A program made the position numbers and the translations under genes. The notes under the pieces are model-generated. The model had not been told where the DNA came from, ran no database searches, and worked only from the letters and a program-made list of their open reading frames with translations. This document shows positions 47,413-57,268 of a stretch of DNA of 64,000 nt, piece after piece (the stretch's first letter is position 1; each line of letters begins with the position of its first letter). The stretch is from Coleofasciculus sp. LEGE 07092 (GTDB lineage Bacteria > Cyanobacteriota > Cyanobacteriia > Cyanobacteriales > Coleofasciculaceae), in the NCBI RefSeq assembly GCF_015207375.1, contig NZ_JADEWY010000016.1, forward strand, positions 1 through 64,000. The letters are read 5' to 3'.

Positions 47413-49119
47413 ATGCTGCGACTTGAACATATCAGTAAAATTTACCCCACTGGCGAAGTTCTCAAGGATATCAACTGGGAAGTTAAGCCAGGAGATCGCA
47501 TCGGTTTGGTTGGTGTCAACGGTGCGGGTAAATCGACTCAACTTAAAATTATTGCTGGGGAGATCGAACCCACCGCTGGCGAAATCATCCGTCCTGCCAG
47601 TTTTCACATTGCCTACCTCACTCAAGAATTTGAAGTAGACCCCAGCCGTACTGTCCGAGAAGAATTTTGGACGGTATTTGAGGAAGCCAACCAAATGCAG
47701 CACGAGATAGCGCAGGTGACTCGGGCGATGGAAACGGCTGACCCCGAGGAACTGGATCGACTGATTCACAAGCTCGATCGGTTGCAGCGTAAGTTTGAAG
47801 CCCTCGATGGTTACGGGTTAGAAGCTCAAATTGAGAAAATTTTACCGGAGATGGGGTTTGAACCGGAAGATGGCGATCGCTTAGTGAGTGCCTTCAGTGG
47901 TGGCTGGCAGATGCGCATGAGTTTAGGTAAAATCTTGCTGCAAAGCCCTGACCTATTGCTGCTGGACGAACCAACGAACCACATCGATTTAGAAACGATT
48001 GAATGGTTAGAAAATTACCTAAAAGGACTTAAAACTCCAATGGTAATTGTCTCCCATGACCGGGAGTTTCTTGATCGACTCTGCACCCAGATTGTCGAAA
48101 CCGAGCGGGGTGTTTCCACAACCTACTTGGGTAACTATTCTGCGTACCTGCAACAGAAAGTGGAAATGCAGGAAGCGCAGATGAGTGCCTACGAACGTCA
48201 GCAAAAGGAACTGGAAAAACAGCAAGCCTTTGTTGAACGTTTCCGTGCCAGTGCAACTCGTTCGACCCAAGCGAAAAGCAGGGAGAAACAACTGGACAAA
48301 ATTGAGCGGGTTGAAGTGCCAACCGCTAGCTTAAAAACCCTGCACTTTCGTTTCCCTCCCTCTCCTCGCAGCGGACGGGAAGTTGTAAAAATCAAGGATT
48401 TGGTGCATACCTACGATGATAAAATCCTCTTTTTGGGAGCTGACTTACTAATCGAACGGGGCGATCGCATTGCCTTCCTCGGTCCTAATGGAGCGGGGAA
48501 ATCTACCCTACTGCGTCTGGTAATGGGCATGGAAAGCCCCACGGAAGGAACAGTTGAACTGGGCAATCACAATGTCATTCCTGGTTACTTTGAGCAGAAT
48601 CAGGCAGAAGTTCTAGATCTGTCGAAAACTGTCATGGAAACCATTCACGATGAGGTGCCAGATTGGAAGAATGAAGAAGTCCGTACCTTATTGGGACGAT
48701 TCTTATTTAGTGGAGAGACTGTCTTTAAAAAGATTGAGTCTCTCAGTGGGGGCGAAAAAGCGCGTGTGGCGTTGGCAAAAATGCTCCTGCGTCCCGCTAA
48801 CTTGCTAATCTTGGATGAGCCGACCAATCACCTGGATATTCCGGCTAAAGAAATGCTGGAAGAGGCAATCCAAAACTATGATGGAACAGTAATTGTTGTC
48901 TCCCACGACCGCTATTTTATTTCCCAAGTGGCAAACAAAATTGTGGAAATCCGAGAGGGGGAGTTCCTTAGCTATCTGGGGGATTATCATTATTTTCTGG
49001 ATAAAATTGCTGAAGAAAAAGAACAGGTAAGGTTAGCCGCGAGCGCCGCAGAAAAAGCCGCGAAGAAAGCGGCGAAGGAGGCGAAGAAAAAAGCAGCAGC
49101 TAAAAAAGGGAGTAAGTGA
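47413..49119 (+). CDS. ABC-F family ATP-binding protein
   Basis: 568 residues with two ABC domains and no membrane segment. Domain 1: Walker A GVNGAGKSTQ, signature SAFSGGWQMRMSLGK, Walker B LLLLDEPTNH. Domain 2: GPNGAGKSTL, SLSGGEKARVALAK, LLILDEPTNH. The linker between them (about 240-310) is Gln/Glu/Lys-rich helix as in the ABC-F P-site tRNA interaction motif. The C-terminal tail is Lys/Ala-rich. ABC-F proteins act on the ribosome (EttA, Uup, ribosome protection); which role applies here is uncertain. Confidence 0.93.
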   Translation: MLRLEHISKIYPTGEVLKDINWEVKPGDRIGLVGVNGAGKSTQLKIIAGEIEPTAGEIIRPASFHIAYLTQEFEVDPSRTVREEFWTVFEEANQMQHEIAQVTRAMETADPEELDRLIHKLDRLQRKFEALDGYGLEAQIEKILPEMGFEPEDGDRLVSAFSGGWQMRMSLGKILLQSPDLLLLDEPTNHIDLETIEWLENYLKGLKTPMVIVSHDREFLDRLCTQIVETERGVSTTYLGNYSAYLQQKVEMQEAQMSAYERQQKELEKQQAFVERFRASATRSTQAKSREKQLDKIERVEVPTASLKTLHFRFPPSPRSGREVVKIKDLVHTYDDKILFLGADLLIERGDRIAFLGPNGAGKSTLLRLVMGMESPTEGTVELGNHNVIPGYFEQNQAEVLDLSKTVMETIHDEVPDWKNEEVRTLLGRFLFSGETVFKKIESLSGGEKARVALAKMLLRPANLLILDEPTNHLDIPAKEMLEEAIQNYDGTVIVVSHDRYFISQVANKIVEIREGEFLSYLGDYHYFLDKIAEEKEQVRLAASAAEKAAKKAAKEAKKKAAAKKGSK

Positions 49120-49396
49120 TTATGCTTATTTTTTCTCGAAAATACAATTAGAACATTAAAGCATCAACTAAGTGATTCGGCTTTCAGTCATATTCCTTTT
49201 CCTTGAGAAGGATATTAATCATCAAGGGATCTGGATAAAGCTGTAGCGGTTGTTGAAGTTCAAATAGACCAGTAAATTTAGAATTATCCTTACGCTGAAA
49301 ACCCAAACCTAAAAAGAAAATGCAAAATTAGCAACAAATTCAATCGGCAATGATATCATTGCGGTGAAATTAATGTAGGAACAAAGAGCGATACTT

Positions 49397-50995
49397 ATGA
49401 TGCAAGCACCTGTATCTCCTGTGGTGCTAGTCATCTTGGACGGCTGGGGTTGCCGCGAGGTAACGGATGGAAACGCCATTGCCGCTGCTCGCACCCCTGT
49501 AATGGATAGCCTTTGGGCTGCCTACCCCAGTACAACAATTCGGACTTCTGGAAAAGATGTAGGTCTGCCAGAGGGTCAAATGGGTAACTCCGAAGTGGGA
49601 CACCTCAATATTGGCGCTGGGCGCGTAGTACCCCAAGAATTGGTTCGCATCTCTGATGCCGTTGAAGATGGCTCTATAAACGAGAACGCAGCGCTACTCA
49701 AAGTCAGTCAAGCTGTTAAGAGTCGAGGCAGTAAGCTTCACTTGATCGGTTTGTGCTCTGAAGGTGGAGTACATTCTCATTTAGATCACCTGATCGGATT
49801 GCTGAAATTTGCGAAATCTGAAGGCTTATCAGATGTTTGCGTTCACGCAATTACCGATGGTCGCGATACCAAACCCGTAGAAGGCGTGAACGTGATTCAA
49901 GCCCTTCAGGATAGTATTGATGAAATTGGCGTTGGACGCATTGTCACCCTTAGCGGTCGCTACTACACCATGGATCGAGACCACCGCTGGGATCGCATCC
50001 AAAAAGCCTATGAGATCATGACCCAGGATGGCACTGGGGATGGTCGCAGTGCCATTGAGGTTTTAAAAGCCTCCTACGATGCTGATATCACCGATGAGTT
50101 CGTTCTACCCACCCGCATTGCTCCCGGTGCGATAGAAGCAGGTGATGGTATTATTTTCTTTAACTTCCGTCCGGATCGGGCGCGGCAGCTAACCCAAGTC
50201 TTGGTCGATCCAGAATTTAAGGGATTTCAGCGGGAGCAAATTCAACCTCTAGCGTTTGTCACCTTTACCCAGTACGATCCAGCATTCCCTGTCTTAGTGG
50301 CGTTTGAACCTCAGAACTTGAATAATATTCTGGGGGACGTTATTGCCCAGAATGGTTTGCAGCAATTCCGTACTGCTGAAACTGAAAAATACGCCCATGT
50401 CACTTACTTTTTCAATGGCGGTTTAGAACTGCCCTTTGAAGGGGAGGATCGGGAGTTGATTCCCAGTCCGATGGTGGCAACTTACGATCGCGCACCCACT
50501 ATGTCAGCGGTGGAAGTAACCGATGTGGCAGCAAATGCGATCGCAAAAGGCATTTACTCCTTAGTTGTAATCAACTACGCCAACCCCGATATGGTCGGGC
50601 ATACGGGTAATATAGAAGCCTGTGTCCAAGCCATTGAAACCGTCGATAGCTGCCTCGGACGCCTGATAGAAAGCATCAACAGAGCAGGTGGCACAGCGAT
50701 TATTATTGCTGACCACGGCAACGCTGAATGTATGCGAGACGAGCAAGGCAATCCCTGGACAGCTCACACAACCAACCCCGTACCCTTTATTCTGATAGAA
50801 GGGGAAAAATTAAAGATCCCTGGATACGGCACCGAAGTTGCCTTGCGCAACGATGGGCGTCTGGCGGATATAGCCCCGACCATTCTGGAAATCTTGCAAC
50901 TACCGCAACCGCCGGAAATGACTGGGCGCTCTATGTTCGTGCCTCTTGAATTTGAAGTTCGAGCCAATCGGACACCCGTGCGAGTTGCTCTGTAG
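49397..50995 (+). CDS. gpmI: 2,3-bisphosphoglycerate-independent phosphoglycerate mutase
   Basis: 532 residues, standard size. It interconverts 3- and 2-phosphoglycerate using two Mn ions. Landmarks: VVLVILDGWGCRE, the phosphoserine loop GNSEVGHLNIGAGRV, DGRDTKP, GRYYTMDRDHRWDR, NFRPDRARQL, YANPDMVGHTG and ADHGNAECM. It starts at the first of two adjacent ATG codons. secG follows 87 bases later on the same strand, an arrangement shared by other cyanobacteria, so they may be cotranscribed. Confidence 0.97.
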   Translation: MMQAPVSPVVLVILDGWGCREVTDGNAIAAARTPVMDSLWAAYPSTTIRTSGKDVGLPEGQMGNSEVGHLNIGAGRVVPQELVRISDAVEDGSINENAALLKVSQAVKSRGSKLHLIGLCSEGGVHSHLDHLIGLLKFAKSEGLSDVCVHAITDGRDTKPVEGVNVIQALQDSIDEIGVGRIVTLSGRYYTMDRDHRWDRIQKAYEIMTQDGTGDGRSAIEVLKASYDADITDEFVLPTRIAPGAIEAGDGIIFFNFRPDRARQLTQVLVDPEFKGFQREQIQPLAFVTFTQYDPAFPVLVAFEPQNLNNILGDVIAQNGLQQFRTAETEKYAHVTYFFNGGLELPFEGEDRELIPSPMVATYDRAPTMSAVEVTDVAANAIAKGIYSLVVINYANPDMVGHTGNIEACVQAIETVDSCLGRLIESINRAGGTAIIIADHGNAECMRDEQGNPWTAHTTNPVPFILIEGEKLKIPGYGTEVALRNDGRLADIAPTILEILQLPQPPEMTGRSMFVPLEFEVRANRTPVRVAL

Positions 50996-50998
50996 TCA

Positions 50999-51080
50999 TT
51001 AGTCATTGGTCATTAGTCATTGGGTTTTCAAAAAAAAAGGACGAATGACAAAGGACAAACAACAAAGGACAAACAACCAA
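50999..51080. repeat. short tandem repeats between gpmI and secG
   Basis: Copies of GTCATTAGTCATTG followed by ACAAAGGACAAAC units. These heptamer-type direct repeats are typical of filamentous cyanobacteria and relate to the TCATTAC repeat at 16368. Confidence 0.75.
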
Positions 51081-51082
51081 TC

Positions 51083-51316
51083 ATGGCAATCGATCAAATC
51101 CTGCAAATTATCTGGGCAATATCAGCCCTTGGTCTGATTATTTTGGTTCTGCTACACAGTCCCAAAGGGGACGGTATTGGCGGAATCGGCGGTCAAGCCC
51201 AACTATTTACCAGTGCCAAGAGTGCAGAGACAGCTCTGAATCGAGTGACTTGGGTACTCGCTGTTCTTTTTATCGGCTTGACTGTGATTTTGAGTGCAGG
51301 TTGGTTGAATCAGTAG
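51083..51316 (+). CDS. secG: preprotein translocase subunit SecG
   Basis: 77 residues from ATG (MAIDQILQIIWAISALGLII); the longer frame begins in the repeat. It has two membrane helices with a Gly-rich loop between (SPKGDGIGGIGGQAQLFTSA), the standard SecG layout. It belongs to the SecYEG channel, so the window encodes three Sec components at two loci. Confidence 0.95.
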   Translation: MAIDQILQIIWAISALGLIILVLLHSPKGDGIGGIGGQAQLFTSAKSAETALNRVTWVLAVLFIGLTVILSAGWLNQ

Positions 51317-51384
51317 ACACTTTGAGTCGCAACTCCTAACGAGACAGTTGTGACTAAAGGACTGTACAGGGCAACCGCTTGAGG

Positions 51385-52248
51385 ATGAAAAAAACCACCG
51401 TTCACTGGCTGAGGCGTCTCTGGAAAACTAACGGGAGACGCCTTATTTGGCTGGGAGTGGTTTTGATTTCAACTCTAGTCGTTCTGTTGACTTCCTTAGA
51501 GCAGGTGGATGCTCACAGAGATTCCCTTTCAGGAAACACCGTGCAAGGAATTTCCACTGCTCCCCCTGCTTCCCCTTCTCTACCCATGCCTCAAGTTCAT
51601 CCCTTACCGCCAACTTTGGCACACTGGCAGGACTCTACCCATGCTGGTGATTACTTTTCCGAAATCAAGCTGACCCCAGTAAACTATCTGGTTTGGTCGC
51701 AGTTTCCTGTTAAGGTTTACGTGGAGCGACCTAAAGAACCTGTTGAATCCTCTGCCAGCGCTCAACGGTTTCAAAATTGGATGGATGCGGTATTGCAAGC
51801 GGTAGGGGAATGGAATGCTTACTTGCCCCTAGAGGTCGTTTCTCAGTCAGAGGGAGCTGATATTGCAATTTTGCGATCGCGTCCTCCCCTGCAAGCCTCC
51901 TTAAACCGTGAAACGGGAAAGTTTGACTCTATTCGCGCTCGTACTGCCGAAACTCGCTATGAATTTTACCTGCGGCAATCAGAAAATGAAAAAAGATTTG
52001 ATATTATAGCACAGAAGTTTACCATTCAGCTCAGTCCCGACCAAAGTGTAGACTTCACGATTGCCACTGCTCGTCACGAGTTGGGTCACGCTTTGGGAAT
52101 TTGGGGTCATTCTCCTGTAGAAACCGATGCCCTTTACTTTTCCCAAGTGCGCAACCCGCCAGGAATTTCTGCCAGAGATATCAATACGCTGAAACGGATT
52201 TACCAACAGCCAACCCGCTTGGGATGGACTTTGGAGGGTCAAGGGTAG
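51385..52248 (+). CDS. membrane-anchored or exported zinc metalloprotease
   Basis: 287 residues from ATG (MKKTTVHWLRRLWKTNGRRL). One N-terminal hydrophobic helix (IWLGVVLISTLVVLLTSL), a Pro-rich stretch, then a catalytic domain with HELGHALGIWGH, the HExxHxxGxxH zinc motif of metzincins. The downstream turn reads TDALYFSQ where a Met-turn methionine would be expected. Likely a matrixin-like protease at the cell surface or periplasm; the substrate is unknown. Confidence 0.82.
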   Translation: MKKTTVHWLRRLWKTNGRRLIWLGVVLISTLVVLLTSLEQVDAHRDSLSGNTVQGISTAPPASPSLPMPQVHPLPPTLAHWQDSTHAGDYFSEIKLTPVNYLVWSQFPVKVYVERPKEPVESSASAQRFQNWMDAVLQAVGEWNAYLPLEVVSQSEGADIAILRSRPPLQASLNRETGKFDSIRARTAETRYEFYLRQSENEKRFDIIAQKFTIQLSPDQSVDFTIATARHELGHALGIWGHSPVETDALYFSQVRNPPGISARDINTLKRIYQQPTRLGWTLEGQG

Positions 52249-52257
52249 AGGTTGCGC

Positions 52258-52440
52258 TTACCCAAATTTAATAATAACGGCTTGCACAAGCTTAACGATT
52301 TCAAACGCTACGAAGATACCCAGAATAGCTGTAACTAAACTATTCAGGATCGAGTTGTTGCCATAGCCAAAAAAGGAGGCAGCAAACTTGAGCAACACCG
52401 CTGAAAGGCAGATAATCACGAAAATTTGTAGGGGAGTCAT
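52258..52440 (-). CDS. small two-helix membrane protein
   Basis: 60 residues with two hydrophobic helices (LQIFVIICLSAVLLKFAASF and SLVTAILGIFVAFEIVKLVQ). Composition and a clean start/stop suggest a real small membrane protein. No family recognised. It sits between the metalloprotease and the subtilase, in the subtilase's direction. Confidence 0.55.
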   Translation of the reverse strand: MTPLQIFVIICLSAVLLKFAASFFGYGNNSILNSLVTAILGIFVAFEIVKLVQAVIIKFG

Positions 52441-52533
52441 AGATTCTGGTCAAGCTAGGTACTGTTGCTGATTTGACTATATCACCCCCAGTAGAGACGT
52501 TACATAAAACGTCTCTACATCAGGACAGGAACT

Positions 52534-54681
52534 TTAACGCTTAACTTCCTGAATGGCTGCCTGGGCGTTCACCAGCCCGCTGCCGAAGAAATACTGCTCC
52601 GGTGAGACGGGTTGGGGTATCGAGAAAATACCGGGTAGGCGCACAATGGAAAAACCAGTACCAAAACCAACGGCTGCCTGCAAGCGGTATTGATTCTCAT
52701 CCCCCTTGGAAATCGTTAGTCCATCGTAACTAGAGGTTTCTTTGAGAATAGTCACTAAGCGATCGCGGCTCAAGCGGCGATTGGGGTCTTCCCCTTTCAT
52801 CAGCGCCATCACACCCGCTACTGTGGGGGCTGAGAAGGACGTACCCTCGACCTGCACGTACTTGCCTTGCGGATCTAAGGCAACTCCCCAAGAATAGTCG
52901 GGAACAGACAGTCCCTTCCAGAAACCATCGACCCAAGTGCCGCCTGTGGTGAGAATGCCGCCATTCATGTTTAATTCGGTGTCCCCTCCAGGGGCAACGA
53001 CATCCAGCCTGCCGCCATAGTTGCTGTAAACCGTGCGATTACCGGTCATATTGGTTGCCCCCACCGAAACCACGCCGGGAATTGCGGCGGGGAAAGCCAC
53101 CCCATCTACGCTGTCATTTCCGGCAGAAGCGATAATAACCAGGTTGGGATTGGTATCAAGGACTTCAAAAATTTGATCGGTTAATTCCCGATCCGGCATC
53201 ATACCACCCAAGCTCATATTAATAACATCCACTCCCCGTGCTGCGGCATAGCCTACGGCTTCAATCAAGGCGGCGGAATCAATTTGACCCCCCAAGCCAA
53301 AGACGCGGACGGGCAGAATTTTGGCATTTGGGGCAACACCGATAACTCCCATCTCTTCAGCAGGACGGGCAGCAATCACCCCAGCCGACCAAGTACCGTG
53401 AAACTCGGCGGCGACTTGATTGCGAAGGTAATTCCGCAACCAGGTGATTAACTGCGCCTGGGATGCATCGGGGTAGCGATACTCAAATTCATACACCAGC
53501 CCTTCGTATTGTTGGAGTAATTCCGCGTTTGAAAGTTCAAAGGACTGTTTAAAGTAAGGTTGTACGATTTCCAGTTCCTCTGGGCTGATCCGGGTATCAG
53601 GATCGCCCTCTCCCTCTCCCGAAAAGTCCCAGCCGTGAACTTCTCCGGGTAACTTGTCTTCTACTTCATCACCAATGCTGTAGACATTGTTGACCAAATC
53701 GGGGTGATCCCACTGAATCAAACTATCAATGACGGCAACAACGACGCCCTCACCCTTATTGGTATTTTTCCAAGCTTCTGTTGCTCGCACGTCGGTTCTC
53801 GGTAGGAGTTGACCGCGTTTGGAGGTGCTGTCGAGGTGCCATTGCAGGGGCAGCATAGCAGACGGAACAGGAGAGTTTGTTGATTTGGGCAGGCGATTTA
53901 GCAGTCGTTGCAGTCCCTCTACTGCCTGGGGCGTTTCGGTGAGGGAGGTTGTGTGGGTACTCTGTTCCTGAACTCTGGAGGTGAGAGACTGAATGAAATT
54001 AGGGGTAGCAGACTGCACGCCTGTCACGCCATTGAGTTGATTGGCTACATTCAGAACGGCGGTTCCTGATGTGGATTTGGAGCTTACCACATAGCGATTG
54101 TTAGTGAAGCGCAGAGGTCGAACAATCTCCAGGTTGTGGCGGGATAGGAGTAACTGCTTTTGAAGATTTGAGAGGTTGGGTTCCAAACTCAGGACAATTT
54201 CATTGGGGAGGACGACAACTTCCTCGCTGTTCTCTTCTGTGTTGCGGGTGAGTACGGGTAGGGTACTTTCAACATAGGATTGCTGTTGAATGCGTTCGGC
54301 GACAGCGGTGGGGGTAGCGGTACTGGCGGCTAGTTTGATGAGAGCATAGCGATCGCCTAAAGGATTCACTTCAACGTTTAACGGTTCGCTGGGAGTAGTA
54401 ATGCTACGGCTATTAGAGCCACCCCCTTCCAAGGCTTGCTGGAGTTGCACGTAGGCAGGTTGAATGCCGATGCCCCGCGTACCCGCTTTCTGAGGTTTGA
54501 ACGCGACAGCAATCATATCAGAACGCTCAGTTAGGGGAATTTGCTGACCGTAAAAGGTATAAAACAGGTCGCTCGGTGCTGGTGTTTGGGCGGTGGCGGC
54601 GAGAGGTTGCAGGAAAACGATGGGATTGGCTGCTCCCCAAAGGCAGCTAGTGAGCAGCAGGCTGGAGACAAGACGTTTCAT
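52534..54681 (-). CDS. S8 family subtilisin-like serine protease
   Basis: 715 residues. A signal peptide (about 1-32, ending ATAQT), a long N-terminal pro-region (about 35-290), then the catalytic domain with Asp319 (VVVAVIDSLIQWDHPDL), His428 (AEFHGTWSAGVIAA), oxyanion Asn522 (IASAGND) and Ser615 (VEGTSFSAPTVAGVMAL). An insertion of about 65 residues between Asp and His is acidic and Tyr-rich. Predicted secreted or periplasmic protease. Confidence 0.93.
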   Translation of the reverse strand: MKRLVSSLLLTSCLWGAANPIVFLQPLAATAQTPAPSDLFYTFYGQQIPLTERSDMIAVAFKPQKAGTRGIGIQPAYVQLQQALEGGGSNSRSITTPSEPLNVEVNPLGDRYALIKLAASTATPTAVAERIQQQSYVESTLPVLTRNTEENSEEVVVLPNEIVLSLEPNLSNLQKQLLLSRHNLEIVRPLRFTNNRYVVSSKSTSGTAVLNVANQLNGVTGVQSATPNFIQSLTSRVQEQSTHTTSLTETPQAVEGLQRLLNRLPKSTNSPVPSAMLPLQWHLDSTSKRGQLLPRTDVRATEAWKNTNKGEGVVVAVIDSLIQWDHPDLVNNVYSIGDEVEDKLPGEVHGWDFSGEGEGDPDTRISPEELEIVQPYFKQSFELSNAELLQQYEGLVYEFEYRYPDASQAQLITWLRNYLRNQVAAEFHGTWSAGVIAARPAEEMGVIGVAPNAKILPVRVFGLGGQIDSAALIEAVGYAAARGVDVINMSLGGMMPDRELTDQIFEVLDTNPNLVIIASAGNDSVDGVAFPAAIPGVVSVGATNMTGNRTVYSNYGGRLDVVAPGGDTELNMNGGILTTGGTWVDGFWKGLSVPDYSWGVALDPQGKYVQVEGTSFSAPTVAGVMALMKGEDPNRRLSRDRLVTILKETSSYDGLTISKGDENQYRLQAAVGFGTGFSIVRLPGIFSIPQPVSPEQYFFGSGLVNAQAAIQEVKR

Positions 54682-54976
54682 AAGTTATTGCTTCCGATAG
54701 GGTGGTGTTATCAACCGATATCTCTGAGGGGTTGAGGGTTATGCAAGATTTAACGGTGGGATTTTGGGTAGGAAATCTCAGCTCTGACCCAAAGGAGGTT
54801 GACAAATTATTTTGAATGTGAATGATTATCGCACAATGTAGGAGTTAGATAGTAGCAGTTGTTGTTGATTAATGCAAAAGTTCCCGGATGAGCAATTTGT
54901 ACAGCAAGTTGCTGCCTAAATTCCTTGGTTTTATAGGTAATCTAATCGTGATTATTTTGAGAACTGGAGCATTATT

Positions 54977-55300
54977 GTGCGGAAAGAGTATAACAAGCTG
55001 GTTCGGGATGGCATTCCTGAACTGATTCGCCAGGATAACCATGAGTATGAAGTCGTGGTGATGGGGGAGGAGGAGTATCGTGAAGCGTTGCGTCAGAAGC
55101 TAGTTGAGGAGGCGGGGGAGGTAGCTGCCGCAGATCATCAAAGGCTGGTGAGTGAGTTGGCGGATTTGTATGAGGTGATTGATGCGGTGATGGCTGCTTA
55201 TGGGATTGAGCGGGAATTGGTGTTGGTGGAACAGGTGAGGCGGCGAGTTGATCGAGGGGGGTTTTTGAAGCGGTTGAAGTTGTTGTGGACGAGGGGGTAA
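54977..55300 (+). CDS. MazG-like nucleotide pyrophosphohydrolase
   Basis: 107 residues beginning at GTG. It opens EYNKLVRDGIPELIRQDNHE and has the all-alpha NTP-PPase metal motif KLVEEAGEVAAAD followed by SELADLYEVIDAVM (ExxE plus ExxD pattern). Members hydrolyse NTPs or dNTPs or act like phosphoribosyl-ATP pyrophosphatase; this short form is often found near accessory and defence genes. The 3' end reaches 200 bases from the DUF262 gene. Confidence 0.85.
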   Translation: MRKEYNKLVRDGIPELIRQDNHEYEVVVMGEEEYREALRQKLVEEAGEVAAADHQRLVSELADLYEVIDAVMAAYGIERELVLVEQVRRRVDRGGFLKRLKLLWTRG

Positions 55301-55499
55301 TTGGGGGTAATGATGGAGGAGCGATCGCGTTTTCATGTTCAGCTATCATCGTATCTTCTGTCTCTAGCTAACAATCCCATTGCAAGCCAGAATGGTTGGA
55401 TGTCATTTAAGCCCTGCTTAGTGAGAACACTATGTAAGGGGTCTACAATCTATCCTTTCTACAGAACTTTCTACAGAACATGACATTTAAGGTTAAAGT

Positions 55500-56576
55500 A
55501 TGCCACCGAAGCAAGAAATTACAGATGAGCTGAGAGAAGCCGCAGAAGCCGAAATCTGGGAAAAGCAGAAGCCTGTCGATTACGATACAAAAGAGTATCC
55601 AGTGGAAATACTTGTTCAGAAGTACATCGACGGTAGAGATGACGACACTAACGAGTTGTTTATACCTGATTACCAAAGAGAGATGGCTTGGGATGAGACA
55701 AGACAGTCAAAATTTATAGAGTCGGTACTTTTAGGATTGCCAATACCATACATCTTTGTTGCCGATATCTACGATGAGGTAAATGATCTAGGGCGTTTAG
55801 AGATAGTAGACGGTACACAACGCATCCGTACCCTAGCTAGATTCCTCAACAATGAACTAACGCTGAAAAAATTGGAGAAGCTTGGGAAGTTAAATGATTT
55901 CACCTTCGCTGACTTACCACTTGCTCGACAGAGGCGCTTTAAACGGAGTACTCTTCGGATGATCCAATTGACCGAGAAGGCAGATGAAGAAGTACGAAGG
56001 GATATGTTTGAACGAATCAACACAGGCAGTGTTGACTTGACCGATATGGAAAAGCGCCGGGGTATATCACCAGGCCCATTTCTCGATCTGATTGAAGAAC
56101 TCTCTGAAAATTCAAAGTTCCGCAATCTATGCCCATTTTCCGAGGCTTCTATTCGCCGACGTGAACCCCAAGAATTTGTATTGCGTTTCTTCGCCTACTT
56201 AAACAATTATGAGAACTTTGAACGCCGAGTCAATGAGTTTCTTAATGACTATTTAAAAGAAAACAATCGCGAAGGGCTTGATCGTCAAGGAATGAAATAT
56301 GAATTTCAGTCAATGCTGAATTTTGTAGAAGCTCATTTTCTTAATGGATTTAGTAAAGCCAAAGGATACACAAGGACTCCTCGTATCCGCTTTGAAGCAA
56401 TTTCTGTAGGTGTTGCACTTGCCTTAAGAGAAAAGAGCAATCTGGAGCCAAAGTCAATGAAGTGGCTCAACTCTGACGAATTTAAAGAATACACTACATC
56501 CGATGCTAGCAACTCTAGACCTAAAGTAATTCGGCGGATAGAATATGTGCGAGATCAACTGTTAAGAAAATCATGA
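55500..56576 (+). CDS. DUF262 domain protein (ParB/Srx-like NTPase-nuclease family)
   Basis: 358 residues. The N-terminal DUF262 domain has FIPDYQREMAWDETRQSKFI, then ESVLLGLPIPYIFV and VDGTQRIRTLARFLN, the DGxQR site; the helical remainder includes MFERINTGSVDLTDMEKRRG. DUF262 proteins appear in restriction-type systems (for instance GmrSD). It overlaps the HEPN gene by 4 bases (ATGA), so the two are coupled. Codon use and AT content are higher than in the core genes around, suggesting transfer. Confidence 0.88.
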   Translation: MPPKQEITDELREAAEAEIWEKQKPVDYDTKEYPVEILVQKYIDGRDDDTNELFIPDYQREMAWDETRQSKFIESVLLGLPIPYIFVADIYDEVNDLGRLEIVDGTQRIRTLARFLNNELTLKKLEKLGKLNDFTFADLPLARQRRFKRSTLRMIQLTEKADEEVRRDMFERINTGSVDLTDMEKRRGISPGPFLDLIEELSENSKFRNLCPFSEASIRRREPQEFVLRFFAYLNNYENFERRVNEFLNDYLKENNREGLDRQGMKYEFQSMLNFVEAHFLNGFSKAKGYTRTPRIRFEAISVGVALALREKSNLEPKSMKWLNSDEFKEYTTSDASNSRPKVIRRIEYVRDQLLRKS

Positions 56577-57268
56577 CCAGCACATTATTTCAAGATTTCA
56601 ATGAACGCTCTAAAGAAGTAAAAAAATATTTTATTTTCCTGAAAAGTTTAGAACAGGGAACAACTAAGTTAATTATGGAAGGGAAGAATGGAGTAGCTAA
56701 AATCCGAAAGATTGACCCGGAGTTGGAGAAAACTCTCAAAGCTAGTGGATTCTTATTGCTATACAATCTGGTCGAAGCCACTATGCGTAATGCAATCGAA
56801 GCAATATTTGAGGAACTTCGTAGTAAAGGAGTTTCGTTTGACAAGATTAGACCTGAACTCAGGAAAGTTGTCCTCAAGAATGTTGCAAAACGCAATCCTG
56901 ATAAAGTCCTTTTGCAAATAACAGCTATTTCTCTTGACATTATCACGGCTGGATTCGATAAAGAAGATCTCTTTTCTGGCAACATTGATGGAAGAGAAAT
57001 TAGAAAAACAGGGGATATGTATGGGTTCTCATGTGCTACCGATTATGCTAAAACAGCGAATGGATCTGATCTATTGACCGTTAAGATAAACAGGAATGAT
57101 TTAGCACATGGTATCAAGTCCTTTGCAGAAGTAGGACGAGATCAAACTATGGGAGATCTCTTTAAGATTAAAAATAAGGTAGTCAAATACTTAAAACAAA
57201 TATTACAAAATATTGAAACCTATTTGGCGAATGAGGAATATTTGGACTCCTCGACAGGCACTTTTTAA
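56573..57268 (+). CDS. HEPN-domain protein, MAE_28990/MAE_18760 type
   Basis: 231 residues, helical. LLLYNLVEATMRNAIEAIFE is the conserved first helix and NRNDLAHGIKSFAEVG contains the Rx4-6H ribonuclease signature of HEPN domains. I recognise the pattern of the cyanobacterial MAE_28990/MAE_18760 HEPN families. It probably cleaves RNA when activated, with DUF262 as the likely control or target-recognition partner (inference). Its last four bases overlap the end of the convergent methyltransferase gene. Confidence 0.82.
   Translation: MTSTLFQDFNERSKEVKKYFIFLKSLEQGTTKLIMEGKNGVAKIRKIDPELEKTLKASGFLLLYNLVEATMRNAIEAIFEELRSKGVSFDKIRPELRKVVLKNVAKRNPDKVLLQITAISLDIITAGFDKEDLFSGNIDGREIRKTGDMYGFSCATDYAKTANGSDLLTVKINRNDLAHGIKSFAEVGRDQTMGDLFKIKNKVVKYLKQILQNIETYLANEEYLDSSTGTF

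Noticed and set aside
54972-55349. Proline-rich minus-strand frame opposite the MazG-like gene
   Set aside because: A shadow of the GC-rich plus-strand coding frame, whose protein family is clear.
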